From Chryseosolibacter sp964563295 (GTDB lineage Bacteria; Bacteroidota; Bacteroidia; Cytophagales; Cyclobacteriaceae), in the NCBI GenBank assembly GCA_964563295.1, contig CAZLWX010000004.1, positions 5,691 to 69,690 of the forward strand: a stretch of 64,000 nucleotides of DNA. Direction: 5' to 3'. Below are positions 1-8,914 of the stretch, in pieces (position 1 is the first letter of the stretch; each line of letters opens with the position of its first letter). The position numbers and the translations under genes are program-made. The notes beneath the pieces are model-generated. The model saw only the letters and a list, made by a program, of their open reading frames with translations. It did not search any database and was not told the DNA's origin.

Positions 1-828
1 TCTTTTTTCCAGGGGCTCATCGATGGGCGTCGCGTAATCAAAATATGAAATGCTGAAGTACCCTGCCCGGGGATCGAACTTGCGCGGCGTATAATCGTCA
101 TCAGGCAATTCGACAAGAGAGTGGTGTTCCCGAACGGTAAAGCTGGCAGGTGTGGGCGCTACACTCCTTATATAGTTACCTGTCGGCGTGCCGGTGAAGG
201 TCAGGATAACTTCAAATTCGGAATTCTTCGGAAAATTGCGTGTTCGCTCGAGGTAGAAGGCCGACCGGGTTTTGTCCAGTGAGTAATTGCCTTGTTGCCG
301 CGCCCTCATTGTACCGATTACGTCGTGGGCGTCCTGGATTAGAAAGTCCGTCGCATCCACCAGGAAACGGGTACCAGCCTCTTCAGCCTCTATTTTGAAA
401 CTCCAGATGACCGATTGAGCAAACGCTTCCTCCACCGATCGTCGTTCAGCAGAATTGTCGGTGTTGGCGCGGTACCGGTAATTGGGCTCGACCAGGAATA
501 TCCGGGGCCCGTGCCTTTCAAACCTGACAATACGCTCCCTCCCGAGCTGACCGCGGTCAAGTCCGATGTCATTCGAGCCCACGCCGGCGGCGAGACCGTA
601 TACGTAGAGGAACTCTGTCCCGATCTTGTCAACAACCAGGAGGACCTTATCCTGCTTGTCATCATAGTAATAGTTAAAAAAACCGGGGAAGCTCTGCAGC
701 CCCTTCACCTTGTCGGCTATGGTACTGACTGCATTGGCCGCATCATTGACAGGTTGATCCTTCTTTCGTTGTCCGAGTGTCGTGCCGGCAATTGCCAGGA
801 TCGCGACCATTGAGAATATCAGTTTCAT
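1..828 (-). CDS. Zinc-dependent metalloprotease, DUF5118/DUF5117 family, N-terminal part (cut by window edge)
   Basis: Reading back from an ATG at 828 gives 276 codons open to base 1, so the gene continues outside the window. A signal peptide (about residues 1-19, ending TTLG-Q) is followed by a DUF5118-like segment (about 40-90) and the start of DUF5117, with the family phrases FLYVYGLAAGVGSNDIGLD, HGPRIFLVEPNY, VDATDFL and FDPRAGYFSISYFDYATPI. These match the large secreted metalloproteases of Bacteroidota (usually about 800 residues); the zinc-binding HExxH would lie in the missing part. Family assignment is from recognised sequence. The substrate is unknown. The nearest upstream gene (906-1592) is on the same strand. 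Confidence 0.85.
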   Translation of the reverse strand, partial: MKLIFSMVAILAIAGTTLGQRKKDQPVNDAANAVSTIADKVKGLQSFPGFFNYYYDDKQDKVLLVVDKIGTEFLYVYGLAAGVGSNDIGLDRGQLGRERIVRFERHGPRIFLVEPNYRYRANTDNSAERRSVEEAFAQSVIWSFKIEAEEAGTRFLVDATDFLIQDAHDVIGTMRARQQGNYSLDKTRSAFYLERTRNFPKNSEFEVILTFTGTPTGNYIRSVAPTPASFTVREHHSLVELPDDDYTPRKFDPRAGYFSISYFDYATPIDEPLEKR

Positions 829-905
829 CAGGTTCAGGTTAATCCTGCTAAAACTAAAAAGAAATAATGGTGGGTAAAAGTCTTACCGTTTGGGTGAACA
901 GTTCT

Positions 906-1592
906 TCAGAGAAGATCGACGAGTGTGATCAAGTCGGATTCAACGGACAGGTCAAGATCGTGCTCGCTGATAATCAACAGTGCCCGTTCCTTGTCTATTC
1001 CGAGGCGTTGAGCAAACCTTCGTGACGACCCTTTGACCGGGACAAGACCTTTTCCCGAGTCAACGTACAGCTTTTCTCGTTGTAATTTCCGATCTGCGCG
1101 CGAGCCGACATCCAGCGCAACATTATAATTGGCCCGAAGAACCTCGATATACACTTGTTTGACAAGGTTGTATGTTGTCCCGCGGTGCACCCAGGCGATA
1201 CCTTTTAACGGCTCGGCATCGACCGCATAGCGTCGGGCATCACACAGTATCCATTCACTTTTGGCAGAATCGCCCAGCTCAATGCGCTCCACCCTGGTCA
1301 GGTCCAGGTGTCGGACATTTCCGTCGTAGTTGATCTCAACCTGGTTTTGTTCCACTTCAATGCGAATGTTCAGTCCACGAAGAATGCTGCCGTCACTAAG
1401 GACTATAGCTGCGAGGGTCCAATCCTCATCGAGGTAGGTGGAGCCTACAGTTTGCGGCTTGACCAATGGGATTTCGTTCTTATAAACGAATGTAGACCCA
1501 CCAATATTGAGCGGGTTATACTGTGAAGGCAGTTGAGCGAATATTGCCGGGCGGACAATAGTGGTTATAACTATCAAAGAAAGAATTCTCAT
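906..1592 (-). CDS. Secreted protein of unknown function
   Basis: A 228-residue protein. I start it at the ATG at 1592, which gives a clean signal peptide (MRILSLIVITTIVRPAIFA, cleavage before Q); the longer reading from 1625 runs through the terminator hairpin at 1605-1640. The mature part has no motif I can name. It contains alternating beta-type segments (LAAIVLSDGSILRGLNIRIE) and a charged C-terminal half. The start lies only about 13 bases from a terminator that ends the SusCD operon, so it may be expressed by read-through or from a promoter overlapping that hairpin. Confidence 0.65.
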   Translation of the reverse strand: MRILSLIVITTIVRPAIFAQLPSQYNPLNIGGSTFVYKNEIPLVKPQTVGSTYLDEDWTLAAIVLSDGSILRGLNIRIEVEQNQVEINYDGNVRHLDLTRVERIELGDSAKSEWILCDARRYAVDAEPLKGIAWVHRGTTYNLVKQVYIEVLRANYNVALDVGSRADRKLQREKLYVDSGKGLVPVKGSSRRFAQRLGIDKERALLIISEHDLDLSVESDLITLVDLL

Positions 1593-1604
1593 TTTGAGCG
1601 GGTT

Positions 1605-1640
1605 GAAAGAAAGCCATCCCGACACCGGATCGGGATGGCT
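1605..1640 (-). terminator. Rho-independent terminator of the SusCD operon
   Basis: A perfect 11-bp stem (AGCCATCCCGA at 1612-1622, TCGGGATGGCT at 1630-1640) with a 7-base loop. On the minus strand it is followed by TTTCTTTC. It lies 34 bases beyond the stop of the last lipoprotein gene (1674) and ends the 7593-to-1674 transcription unit. Confidence 0.75.
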
Positions 1641-1673
1641 ACTAAATCAGTCGGCTGTCAACGAAACAGCAAA

Positions 1674-2171
1674 TTAATGTTCATCCTCCAGGAAGCCGGT
1701 ACGGGCATGACCCGCAACAACGTATGTCTGCCCCGGATCCCAGTCGAATTCAGCTTCGAAATACAGGCTGTCAACCACGACACCCGATGCTGACTTGCCA
1801 GCGTTCGGAAGGATTTTGCCGTTGGTGATCGCCACCGTGCCGCCAGTGTACCTTTCCTTAACGGGGGTTCCATTCGTTGTGAAAGTCATATTGTTCACAT
1901 TGCAGAAGACTTTCGCCCGAAGTTCCAGTAGCGTGCCGAAGTCATCCACGAACAAGGAGTCGGCTGTTCCTGACGCAGTGCCCGACGTCAGGTATTGGAC
2001 ATAGCCATAGCCGAGGTCAATGAGACCGCCACTTCCATCAGGGATGTACAGCTGCGCCCACCATTCGTTGGACATTTTCATCACGGCATTCTGACCCGGA
2101 TCAAGATCGCTGTCACAGGCGGCCAGGCTAAACACCAAAACAGCGCTCACAATTACAAATATCTTTTTCAT
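1674..2171 (-). CDS. SusCD-associated lipoprotein, possibly lipid-binding hydrolase family (PF12888-like)
   Basis: A 165-residue outer-membrane lipoprotein candidate. The signal peptide ends in a lipobox (SLAAC, Cys19), and the early SNEWWAQLYIPDG resembles small lipoproteins encoded beside SusD-like genes (PF12888); that family call is tentative. It lies 12 bases after the DUF5012 gene and is the last gene of the four-gene uptake operon before the terminator at 1605-1640. It most likely sits on the cell surface and helps capture the ligand taken in by the SusC/SusD pair (inference). Confidence 0.7.
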   Translation of the reverse strand: MKKIFVIVSAVLVFSLAACDSDLDPGQNAVMKMSNEWWAQLYIPDGSGGLIDLGYGYVQYLTSGTASGTADSLFVDDFGTLLELRAKVFCNVNNMTFTTNGTPVKERYTGGTVAITNGKILPNAGKSASGVVVDSLYFEAEFDWDPGQTYVVAGHARTGFLEDEH

Positions 2172-2183
2172 GTTCTTGACAAA

Positions 2184-2906
2184 TTAAGGTTGTATTTGAG
2201 TCATCGTCACGGTCCACTTGCCGTTGGCAAAATCCCCTTCCGCAACAAACGTAATTGTCTTGGTAGCGGGGTCAACCGTCATGGATGTGATTGCGACATT
2301 GAGTTGAAAGCTCTCGAAAAATGCGGGTGTAAAGGTGAAGTCGTTCGCCGCCAGGTTGTTTACCTTGATGGTGCCGCCTCTGGCCAGACTAATGTCGCCA
2401 TCGCCACGGCCATCGGCATAGAAGCCCCCCACCGAACATGAAATTTCATACACGTTCGGTTCTACCTCCCAAATCAACACAAGCACCGGATCGTATGACA
2501 CACCCGTGACACGGACGGCGTCTGACCAGTAAGCACCCGAAATGCTGTTGACCAGGTCGCCGGTATTCACAGCGACAACCGTCCGCGACGTCGTTGCCGG
2601 AAAACCTTCCTGATTCACCGCACGGTACGTCAGCGTGTACTGATCGGGCTCGGAACCGATCTCACTACCAACGTAACCGGAATACCTGCCTGTAAAGGTC
2701 TGGGTGAAGGGGATCTCCTGTCCCTGCTCAAGTACCTTGATGCCTGGGTCAACGAAGTCCTCTCCTTCATCAATCAGGTACCAATCTTCACCTTCCAGGA
2801 CAAATTCAGGGAAATAAGTAATTCTTGAAAGACCCTCGGTAGCCAGGTCGTTGTTGCACGCGGCGAGCGTCGCAACCAGTGTCATCATTGCAATTATCTT
2901 CTTCAT
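2184..2906 (-). CDS. DUF5012-type surface lipoprotein of the SusCD locus
   Basis: A 240-residue lipoprotein: lipobox LAAC with Cys17, then an immunoglobulin-like segment (EGEDFVDPGIKVLEQG, about 45-70, with YRAVNQEGFPATTSRTVVAV closing the fold near residue 115). This layout is typical of DUF5012/BT_2262-like lipoproteins encoded after SusD. The C-terminal half (about 130-240) is beta-rich and ends in a GKWTVTMTQIQP strand. It lies 7 bases after the susD-like gene and 12 bases before the next lipoprotein, so it is cotranscribed. Probable role is surface glycan or peptide binding; the ligand cannot be read from the sequence. Confidence 0.75.
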   Translation of the reverse strand: MKKIIAMMTLVATLAACNNDLATEGLSRITYFPEFVLEGEDWYLIDEGEDFVDPGIKVLEQGQEIPFTQTFTGRYSGYVGSEIGSEPDQYTLTYRAVNQEGFPATTSRTVVAVNTGDLVNSISGAYWSDAVRVTGVSYDPVLVLIWEVEPNVYEISCSVGGFYADGRGDGDISLARGGTIKVNNLAANDFTFTPAFFESFQLNVAITSMTVDPATKTITFVAEGDFANGKWTVTMTQIQP

Positions 2907-2913
2907 GATTTCA

Positions 2914-4404
2914 TTAGTTTATATCCCACCACACAGCCGTAAGAATTCCATCAGCCGGTTGTTCCGGGTGATTCGGATTGTTGAGTATCTCGTCTTCCGG
3001 GATCAACAACCTTCTCGGAAACTCACCGGGGAACGTTACCGCATCGACGGGGAATGAAAAGATCGGCGCTCCAGGGGCAAGCGGATCGTACCCGGCCAGG
3101 CCCGGAGCAGATGCGCTGAATGAAGGATATCCAGTTCTCAGCTTATCAAACCATGCTTCCATGGCATTCGCGCCCACGTGCGAAATCCATTTTTGTTCGA
3201 TGATCGCTTCGACATTCTCCGCCACGGATCCATCAGGATATTCGTATGCACCGCCCGGAGCGATAAATGAAGAGCCGTCAAGTCCATAGCGGTCAAAGGC
3301 AGCCAGCACACCTTGCTCATAGAGCGTCTTGTCATCTTCATTGCTGAATCCGCGAGCTGCCGCCTCAGCGCGCAGGAAATACGTTTCCGCCAGGGATATA
3401 AAAATCACCGGATCGTTCGGCAGTACTCGCGCACCAGAGATTGTCGTTGAGTTTAGAACTGTCGAAGGTATGCTGTTCGTGCCCTGACGCATGCCTTTAA
3501 CAGGACCGCCCGCGGCCGGAGGATCGAAAAATACGTTGAGCCGCGGATCGCTGTTTACTTCCAGGTAGTTCACCAGTGTAAGGCTGGCTTTCAGGTTGGT
3601 AGTCGTGTTGAGGTTTCTGCGGTCCGCCTCATACAACGGGTTGCCACGATTTGGCTCATCATAATAGGTAAAGATCCCGGCGTCTGCGTCGATGAACTCG
3701 GCTCCGGAATTAATAAGACTGGAAATCAGGGTTTGAGCTTTTCCCGGGTCAATACCTGAGAAGCGGATCATGAGCTTGAGCTTTACCGTGTTGGCAAAAC
3801 GTATCCAGCTGTCTACATCGCCGCCGAAAATCAGGTCGCTCGCCGCCGGGCTGACATTGTTGCTCGTGGTAAGGTCCTTTGACAAGGCGTTGTCAATCCT
3901 GCTCAACAACTCGTCATAGACTGCCGGTCCACTGTCCCATACCGGAGCGAAGTTGCCCTCATCCCCTTTCAGGCCTTCCGTCAGCGGGGCACCATCATAA
4001 AGGTCCGCCACAAGCTGAAAAGCATAGGCTTCCAGCGTCTGCGCAATGAGGTAGTTGAGCCAGTTCTCTGACGCTTCCGCTTTGCGCTTGACAAATTTCA
4101 AATCATTCAATGCACCCGAGCACAAATCCACGAAGTCATTCTCGAGGAAATTGAGGTTCTCCACGTCATAGTTATCGATAGGGATGTATTGTGACGCAGT
4201 ATTATTTTGTGTGTAGTGCTGACTCCATATCGACCCCGTCAGGCGATAACGGTTGCCAACCCTGGCCGCGATTGACTGCTGCGCTGCAGGGATTACCAAC
4301 TTACCTTCGGCATCTGATGGATTATTCGGGTTTATATTCACATCGAGATAGTCGCCGCACCCGAACACGAGCAGCGCCATTGCAAAATATTTTAACCTTT
4401 TCAT
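2914..4404 (-). CDS. SusD/RagB-family nutrient-binding outer-membrane lipoprotein
   Basis: A 496-residue lipoprotein (lipobox VFGC, Cys16). The mature N terminus DYLDVNINPNNPSDA is the hallmark of the SusD-like_2 group (PF12771). Helical repeats with conserved tryptophan and tyrosine residues follow (IWSQHYTQNN, LAETYFLRAEAAARG, EAIIEQKWISH). SusD proteins form the lid over a SusC channel at the cell surface and capture the ligand. The gene lies 18 bases after susC and 7 before the DUF5012 lipoprotein. SusD-like_2 members are found with both glycans and peptides, so the ligand is open. Confidence 0.93.
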   Translation of the reverse strand: MKRLKYFAMALLVFGCGDYLDVNINPNNPSDAEGKLVIPAAQQSIAARVGNRYRLTGSIWSQHYTQNNTASQYIPIDNYDVENLNFLENDFVDLCSGALNDLKFVKRKAEASENWLNYLIAQTLEAYAFQLVADLYDGAPLTEGLKGDEGNFAPVWDSGPAVYDELLSRIDNALSKDLTTSNNVSPAASDLIFGGDVDSWIRFANTVKLKLMIRFSGIDPGKAQTLISSLINSGAEFIDADAGIFTYYDEPNRGNPLYEADRRNLNTTTNLKASLTLVNYLEVNSDPRLNVFFDPPAAGGPVKGMRQGTNSIPSTVLNSTTISGARVLPNDPVIFISLAETYFLRAEAAARGFSNEDDKTLYEQGVLAAFDRYGLDGSSFIAPGGAYEYPDGSVAENVEAIIEQKWISHVGANAMEAWFDKLRTGYPSFSASAPGLAGYDPLAPGAPIFSFPVDAVTFPGEFPRRLLIPEDEILNNPNHPEQPADGILTAVWWDIN

Positions 4405-4422
4405 AGTAATTCTCTTTTTTGA

Positions 4423-7400
4423 TTAGATACCCAACTTCAGGCTAAATCCGATGCTGCGTGCGGACGGACCAACAGCAAATTCACCAAACTCCCCGGCGAG
4501 GTCGTTACCAAATTGTGTGGCTTCAGGATCGACCATGCCGTTCTCGGCAGGTGTCCAGAGCCAGAGGTTGCGGGCCAGCACACTGGCGGTGACGTGGCTG
4601 AAAGGCGTTTTGCCGACCACCGATGACGGGAGATTATAGCTCAACACCACTTCACGCACCTTAAAATATGTCCTGTCCATCACGTGCCTCCGTTCCATCG
4701 TCTGGTTAGAGGTTGCATTCCAATAGTTGGAGATATTCGACATGTCTATGGCAATATCGTTTTCGCGATAGCCATCGCCGTCGGGAATGGATGAATTCGG
4801 CACGATGAACGGTCGGCGATCATTATACAATTCAATCGGGTCATTGCCCACGAACATGGTGAGCCGTTTCGTATAGCTCCAGAATTTCCCACCTTGACGA
4901 TAGTCAAGCGTTCCGCTCAAAGTCACTCCCTTGTAGGTCAGAGCCGTATTGAGGCCGGTGATAAAGTCAGGGTTGACATTACCCACCAGCGTCTTTTGCG
5001 TCGAGCTGATGGGAATGCCACTGGCGTTCACCACCACACGTCCCTGCGGATCGTAAACGAAGTCATAAGCATACAGGTCGCCAATGGGCCGGCCCTCGCT
5101 CAGCTTGAAATCAACGCCATAGCTCGAAAAGAGTACCACACCTTCCAGCTGTTCAGGCAATTCGAGAATCTTATTCTGATTCTTCGTGTAGTTGACGCTG
5201 ACATCCCAGCGGAAATCAGGAGTCTCCACCGGGGTAAAGTTCACCAACAACTCAATCCCTTTGTTCTGCACAACACCAACGTTCGCCGTTTGACCGGTAT
5301 ATCCACTCGATGAAGCGACCGGAACGCTGAAAATCTGACCATCGGTGCGCTTGTCGTACAGTGACACGTTAACACCAATCCTGTTATTCATGAATCGCAA
5401 ATCGGCTCCGACCTCGACCTCGGTTGAAATCTCAGGCCTTAGGTTCGTGTTACCGATTCCGTTGCCCACTTCGAAAGCGTTGACACCGTTGAAAGGAAAC
5501 AGCAAGCTTCCGAAGTAATTGTAGATTGAACTTTGACCAAGGGTAGAATAAATCAGGTAAGGTGCTGCATCATTACCCGTTTGACCCCAGCTGGCGCGAA
5601 GTTGGCCAAAGCTGAGAAAACGTGCATCGATACCCAATGCTTCCGAGAAAATGAAGCTGGTATTCACTGCAGGATAGATGAAGCTCCTGTTATCCACCGG
5701 CAGTGTTGACGACCAGTCATTTCTCACCGATGCGGTAAGAAACCAATAGTCATTGTACGCGAGTTCCGCCTGGCCATACACTCCGATCAATCTCCTTAAC
5801 GTGGAGTTGTATCCAGTGACAGCTGAGGCAGACGAGTTGGAGATGTCATAAAACCCCGGGATATCGAGTCCAGTGACCTGTGTCGTCAGATTTCTCGCAT
5901 ACCGCTCATTTGCATTCAAACCTCCGAGCAGTCCAAGTGTGAACGATTCGTTCAAATTAAAGAACGCGTTAGCGAGTAGCGAGTGATCGTACTCCGTCGA
6001 CGTTAGCGTTCCTTCATTCACCGTTCCTGGAGTCGGGTTTTTCGTGCCGTTCGGCGACCCAGGTGTTGGAGTCGTTACCGCCGTCCATTCCTTAACGGAA
6101 GAATTAGCGACATCAGCGCCTAACCGGTAGGTCAGGTTGATCCAGTCCGCGAACTGGTAAGTGAATGCCAGTTTACCATAAATCCTGTTCTCGGTAAACA
6201 CGTTTCCATTCTCATTGATGGAGAAGTATGGATTTTGAGCATAGCGCGTATGGAAATTGTCGATGTTGTTGAACTTGTCGTTGTAGTCTCTCCAGTCGAC
6301 GATGCTTTGGTCGCGAGGTACCTGGATAATCTCCTGGAACATGGTCGGAGCGTCTGAACCCTGGCCCGTCGCAATGGCGCCCACTTCCTTCCTGACATAA
6401 TTCAGCGAAACATCGGACGAAAGCTTGTTGCCCTTAAGTGTACCGCGTAGCGATACATTGTGACGCTTCATGTAATCGTTGTCGGTCGGGATGAAGCCAT
6501 CGGCTGTCACATTGCCATAATTGAAATAATAGGTGGCAGCATCCTTTCCGCCCGATACAGTCAGGGAGTTGTTCAGGTTGTAACCTGTTTCATAGAAGTC
6601 CTTAAGGTTATCAGGTTGCGCGGTGTAGGGCTTGATCTTTTGAGAATTGTCGACCACGTTACCCCACAGGCGGTCAACACCGTCCAGCCTCGGACCCCAA
6701 GAGCCGTTCTCTTCCAGCAGGTGATAGCTGCTCCATCCCTGGCCAAACGTGTTCTGTAGTTCAGGCAACTTCAGTGGTCGATTGAAAGTAGCGGAAGTAG
6801 TCAGGTCTACCCGCGCCTTATCTCCACTCTTTCCTCTCCTCGTTGTAATGACGATAGCACCATTGGCTGCCCGTGAGCCGTAAAGAGCAGTCGCAGCCGC
6901 GCTCTTCAGAATGGAAACAGACTCAATGTCATCAGGCGAGATATCATTGGCGCGGTTACCATAGTCAACTGTATTATTGAAGTTGTCGTTGGGAGCATTG
7001 AAAATGTTGACGTTAGACGCATTGTTGATCGGAACGCCATCAACAATGTAGAGGGGTTGGTTGCTTCCCGTAATCGACGAATAGCCGCGAAGCACGACAC
7101 GCGACGATGCGCCCGGCGATCCCGAGTTCTGGGAAATGGTAAGGCCAGCAACTTTACCCTGAAGAGAAGTCATCAGGTCATTCGTCCGGCCTTTGGTCGC
7201 CTCTTCATTGTCGACCTGGGTTATGGAATAACCGATGGTTTTAGTCTGTCGGACATTACCCTGTGCCGTCACGACGACTTCGCCTAACTGGGTGACGTCC
7301 TCAGCCATCTGGATGTCGACGATGCTGCGGCCCGTGATGTCAACTTCCTGGCTGATTAACCCGATAAAGGAAAACACCAGTATTGAAGCATTGGCGGGGA

Positions 7401-7593
7401 CAGCCAGCGTATAGGCACCATTAACATCGGTAACGGTACCGCTGGCAGTCCCCTTCACGATGACGTTTACACCGGGGAGTGCCAATCCGTCTTCCGACGA
7501 CGTGACCTTACCGCTTATGGTCCGGTCCTGCGCCTGGACACCATGCCATGCCATGGTTGTTAGCAGAAAAGAAAACAGTAGAAATTTCCTCAT
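4423..7593 (-). CDS. SusC/RagA-family TonB-linked outer-membrane transporter
   Basis: A 1056-residue transporter. Signal peptide 1-21; carboxypeptidase-D-like regulatory domain about 23-105 (TISGKVTSSEDGLALPGVNV); the SusC-type TonB box region GEVVVTAQG at about 104-112; plug domain about 115-250 with PLYIVDGVPIN; then a 22-strand-type beta-barrel ending SIGFSLKLGI. It lacks the extra STN domain used in trans-envelope signalling, so regulation should come from elsewhere; the nearby two-component pair (8282-11855) is a candidate. First gene of the operon 7593-1674. It imports oligomers using the proton motive force through TonB. Confidence 0.95.
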   Translation of the reverse strand: MRKFLLFSFLLTTMAWHGVQAQDRTISGKVTSSEDGLALPGVNVIVKGTASGTVTDVNGAYTLAVPANASILVFSFIGLISQEVDITGRSIVDIQMAEDVTQLGEVVVTAQGNVRQTKTIGYSITQVDNEEATKGRTNDLMTSLQGKVAGLTISQNSGSPGASSRVVLRGYSSITGSNQPLYIVDGVPINNASNVNIFNAPNDNFNNTVDYGNRANDISPDDIESVSILKSAAATALYGSRAANGAIVITTRRGKSGDKARVDLTTSATFNRPLKLPELQNTFGQGWSSYHLLEENGSWGPRLDGVDRLWGNVVDNSQKIKPYTAQPDNLKDFYETGYNLNNSLTVSGGKDAATYYFNYGNVTADGFIPTDNDYMKRHNVSLRGTLKGNKLSSDVSLNYVRKEVGAIATGQGSDAPTMFQEIIQVPRDQSIVDWRDYNDKFNNIDNFHTRYAQNPYFSINENGNVFTENRIYGKLAFTYQFADWINLTYRLGADVANSSVKEWTAVTTPTPGSPNGTKNPTPGTVNEGTLTSTEYDHSLLANAFFNLNESFTLGLLGGLNANERYARNLTTQVTGLDIPGFYDISNSSASAVTGYNSTLRRLIGVYGQAELAYNDYWFLTASVRNDWSSTLPVDNRSFIYPAVNTSFIFSEALGIDARFLSFGQLRASWGQTGNDAAPYLIYSTLGQSSIYNYFGSLLFPFNGVNAFEVGNGIGNTNLRPEISTEVEVGADLRFMNNRIGVNVSLYDKRTDGQIFSVPVASSSGYTGQTANVGVVQNKGIELLVNFTPVETPDFRWDVSVNYTKNQNKILELPEQLEGVVLFSSYGVDFKLSEGRPIGDLYAYDFVYDPQGRVVVNASGIPISSTQKTLVGNVNPDFITGLNTALTYKGVTLSGTLDYRQGGKFWSYTKRLTMFVGNDPIELYNDRRPFIVPNSSIPDGDGYRENDIAIDMSNISNYWNATSNQTMERRHVMDRTYFKVREVVLSYNLPSSVVGKTPFSHVTASVLARNLWLWTPAENGMVDPEATQFGNDLAGEFGEFAVGPSARSIGFSLKLGI

Positions 7594-7975
7594 AACATTT
7601 TTGTTTTGATGATTGAATTCAAGTCCATTGGATCAAGGACAATTGATTCAAAACTCACAAAACCCAACACCAAAAAAATGACGGGAGGAATGGTATATTG
7701 GAATGGGAGATTTAACCCGGTTTACGGCAATCCATTTAGGGGTTGGAATGAGCGAATAAATCGCGACCACGATGCTATGTGTTATTACTTGCTCCGATGA
7801 ACCAGCCGTTTCACTCCTGCTCGTGTGAAAAAAGGACAATAATCTCCGATGAAAAAATCATGGCCATGTTGTGACCACTGCAACAGTCACATGGCCCCGG
7901 GTAGATCATTTCAGAAATTTTCACCCTTTGCGCGGTAATCGTTTTGCGCGACCGAAGGGTGCCATCCAGAAACAG

Positions 7976-8090
7976 AAAAGCCCCTCCGTCTGAGGGGCCC
8001 TAATCCTTCTGTCCCGGGTAGACGGGACCATTAACCTAAACTTATGAAGATGTTTCTACCTGAATGATGATGAAGGATCTGTAAACAAAG
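7976..8090 (-). promoter_or_regulatory. Attenuator-like leader: His-rich short reading frame, hairpin, then terminator
   Basis: On the minus strand a reading frame ends ILHHHSGRNIFISLG-stop (stop codon 8031-8033). Two bases later comes a 6-bp hairpin (GTCCCG/CGGGAC, 8011-8028), then a 7-bp stem (GCCCCTC/GAGGGGC, 7980-7998) followed by TTTT. This is the layout of an amino-acid-type transcription attenuator: leader peptide with repeated codons, antiterminator-type hairpin, terminator. The start codon of the leader is unclear; the formal ORF begins at 8228 inside repeats. No histidine gene follows; the next gene on this strand is susC, 383 bases on. It could instead simply be the terminator of the response-regulator transcript. 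Confidence 0.4.
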
Positions 8091-8139
8091 TTTTGCCCCG
8101 ACAGCAAAAATTCTATCCCCCAACGGGGTTGATTTTTTT

Positions 8140-8217
8140 TTGGTATTGGCAGTTGGGTGTTGGCGATTGGCCCACCTACGCCAACGCTTCGGCGGGCAGG
8201 CTATTGGCGATAGGCAA
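8140..8217. repeat. Seven-base-periodic TTGG array flanking an imperfect hairpin
   Basis: TTGG recurs every 7 bases at 8146, 8153, 8160 and 8167. Then comes an imperfect 12-bp hairpin (8170-8197, GCCCACCTACGC against GCTTCGGCGGGC), then TTGG/TAGG again 7 bases apart at 8204 and 8211. It belongs to the heptad-array class also seen at 14721, 21750, 32507, 52255 and 54707. Confidence 0.7.
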
Positions 8218-8281
8218 AATGCGGCCAATGGTTAATAGGGAAAGCTACCGGGATCCAGGACCAACCGCCAACCGCGGTCGA

Positions 8282-8914
8282 TCAGATGAGCTTTTCGAGG
8301 TTTGCTTTCGCGATAGCTTCTGACTTGCTGTTGACCTGCAATTTGGAATAGATATTCTTGATGTGAGTCTTCGCCGTCTCCTTTGAAATGAATAGTTCCT
8401 CGGAAATCTGAGTGTAGGTTTTGCCCTCGGAAATAAGCTGCAAGATTTCGGTCTCGCGTTTGGTCAGGGGTGAATTGGGGTTGACATGGTAATTGTCGAT
8501 CACCATGCGGGCTATGCGACTGCTCATCGGCGCACCACCCTTGACGATTTCTTCCAGCGCTGTCAACAACTCCATATAGTTGGCGCTTTTTGTGATATAT
8601 CCGGAGGCACCGGCCTTCAGCGCTTCGAAAACCAATTCGCTGTCCTCGTAAACGGTTACCATGATAATCTCCGCATGCGGGTTTTTCTCCTTGATCAATC
8701 GGGTTCCCTGAATGCCATTCATTCCCGGAAGCTCGATATCCATCAGGATGATCTCCGGCTTGTCGCGATTCAGGTTCTCGATAGCGTCTTCGCAATTGCT
8801 GTAGGCGTTGATCACCATAAATTTCTGTGAACTATTGACTATCAGGCTGAAACTGTTTCTGATCTCCTGGTCGTCCTCCACAATCAGTACTCTCTTTTTA
8901 AAGGGCAAGGTCAT
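8282..8914 (-). CDS. NarL/FixJ-family response regulator
   Basis: A 210-residue DNA-binding response regulator. Receiver domain about 7-125 with acidic pair E13-D14-D15, phospho-acceptor Asp59 (IILMDIELPGMNG), Thr87 and Lys109 (GYITKS). LuxR-type helix-turn-helix about 148-205 (LTKRETEILQLISEGKTY, ISKETAKTHIKNIYSKL). It overlaps the end of the sensor kinase gene by 17 bases, so the two are translationally linked and form one two-component system. The target is unknown; the SusCD operon lies directly downstream on the same strand. Confidence 0.95.
   Translation of the reverse strand: MTLPFKKRVLIVEDDQEIRNSFSLIVNSSQKFMVINAYSNCEDAIENLNRDKPEIILMDIELPGMNGIQGTRLIKEKNPHAEIIMVTVYEDSELVFEALKAGASGYITKSANYMELLTALEEIVKGGAPMSSRIARMVIDNYHVNPNSPLTKRETEILQLISEGKTYTQISEELFISKETAKTHIKNIYSKLQVNSKSEAIAKANLEKLI

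Larger units (their letters stand above)
7594..8281. other. Long gene-free gap upstream of susC
   Basis: 688 bases without a convincing gene. It holds, from left to right: about 380 bases upstream of susC with no clear promoter match; a terminator and a second hairpin forming a possible attenuator (7976-8090); and a 7-base-periodic TTGG array flanking an imperfect hairpin (8140-8217). The 60-70 residue ORFs here have no protein-like character except for the short leader-like end described separately. Confidence 0.6.

Noticed and set aside
415..813. 132-residue plus-strand ORF at the left edge
   Set aside because: Antisense to the DUF5117 metalloprotease, whose minus-strand frame is open from 828 to base 1 with strong family motifs.
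8031..8228. 65-residue minus-strand ORF as a real protein
   Set aside because: Most of it is translated heptad repeat; only its His-rich end next to hairpins is of interest, as a possible leader peptide.
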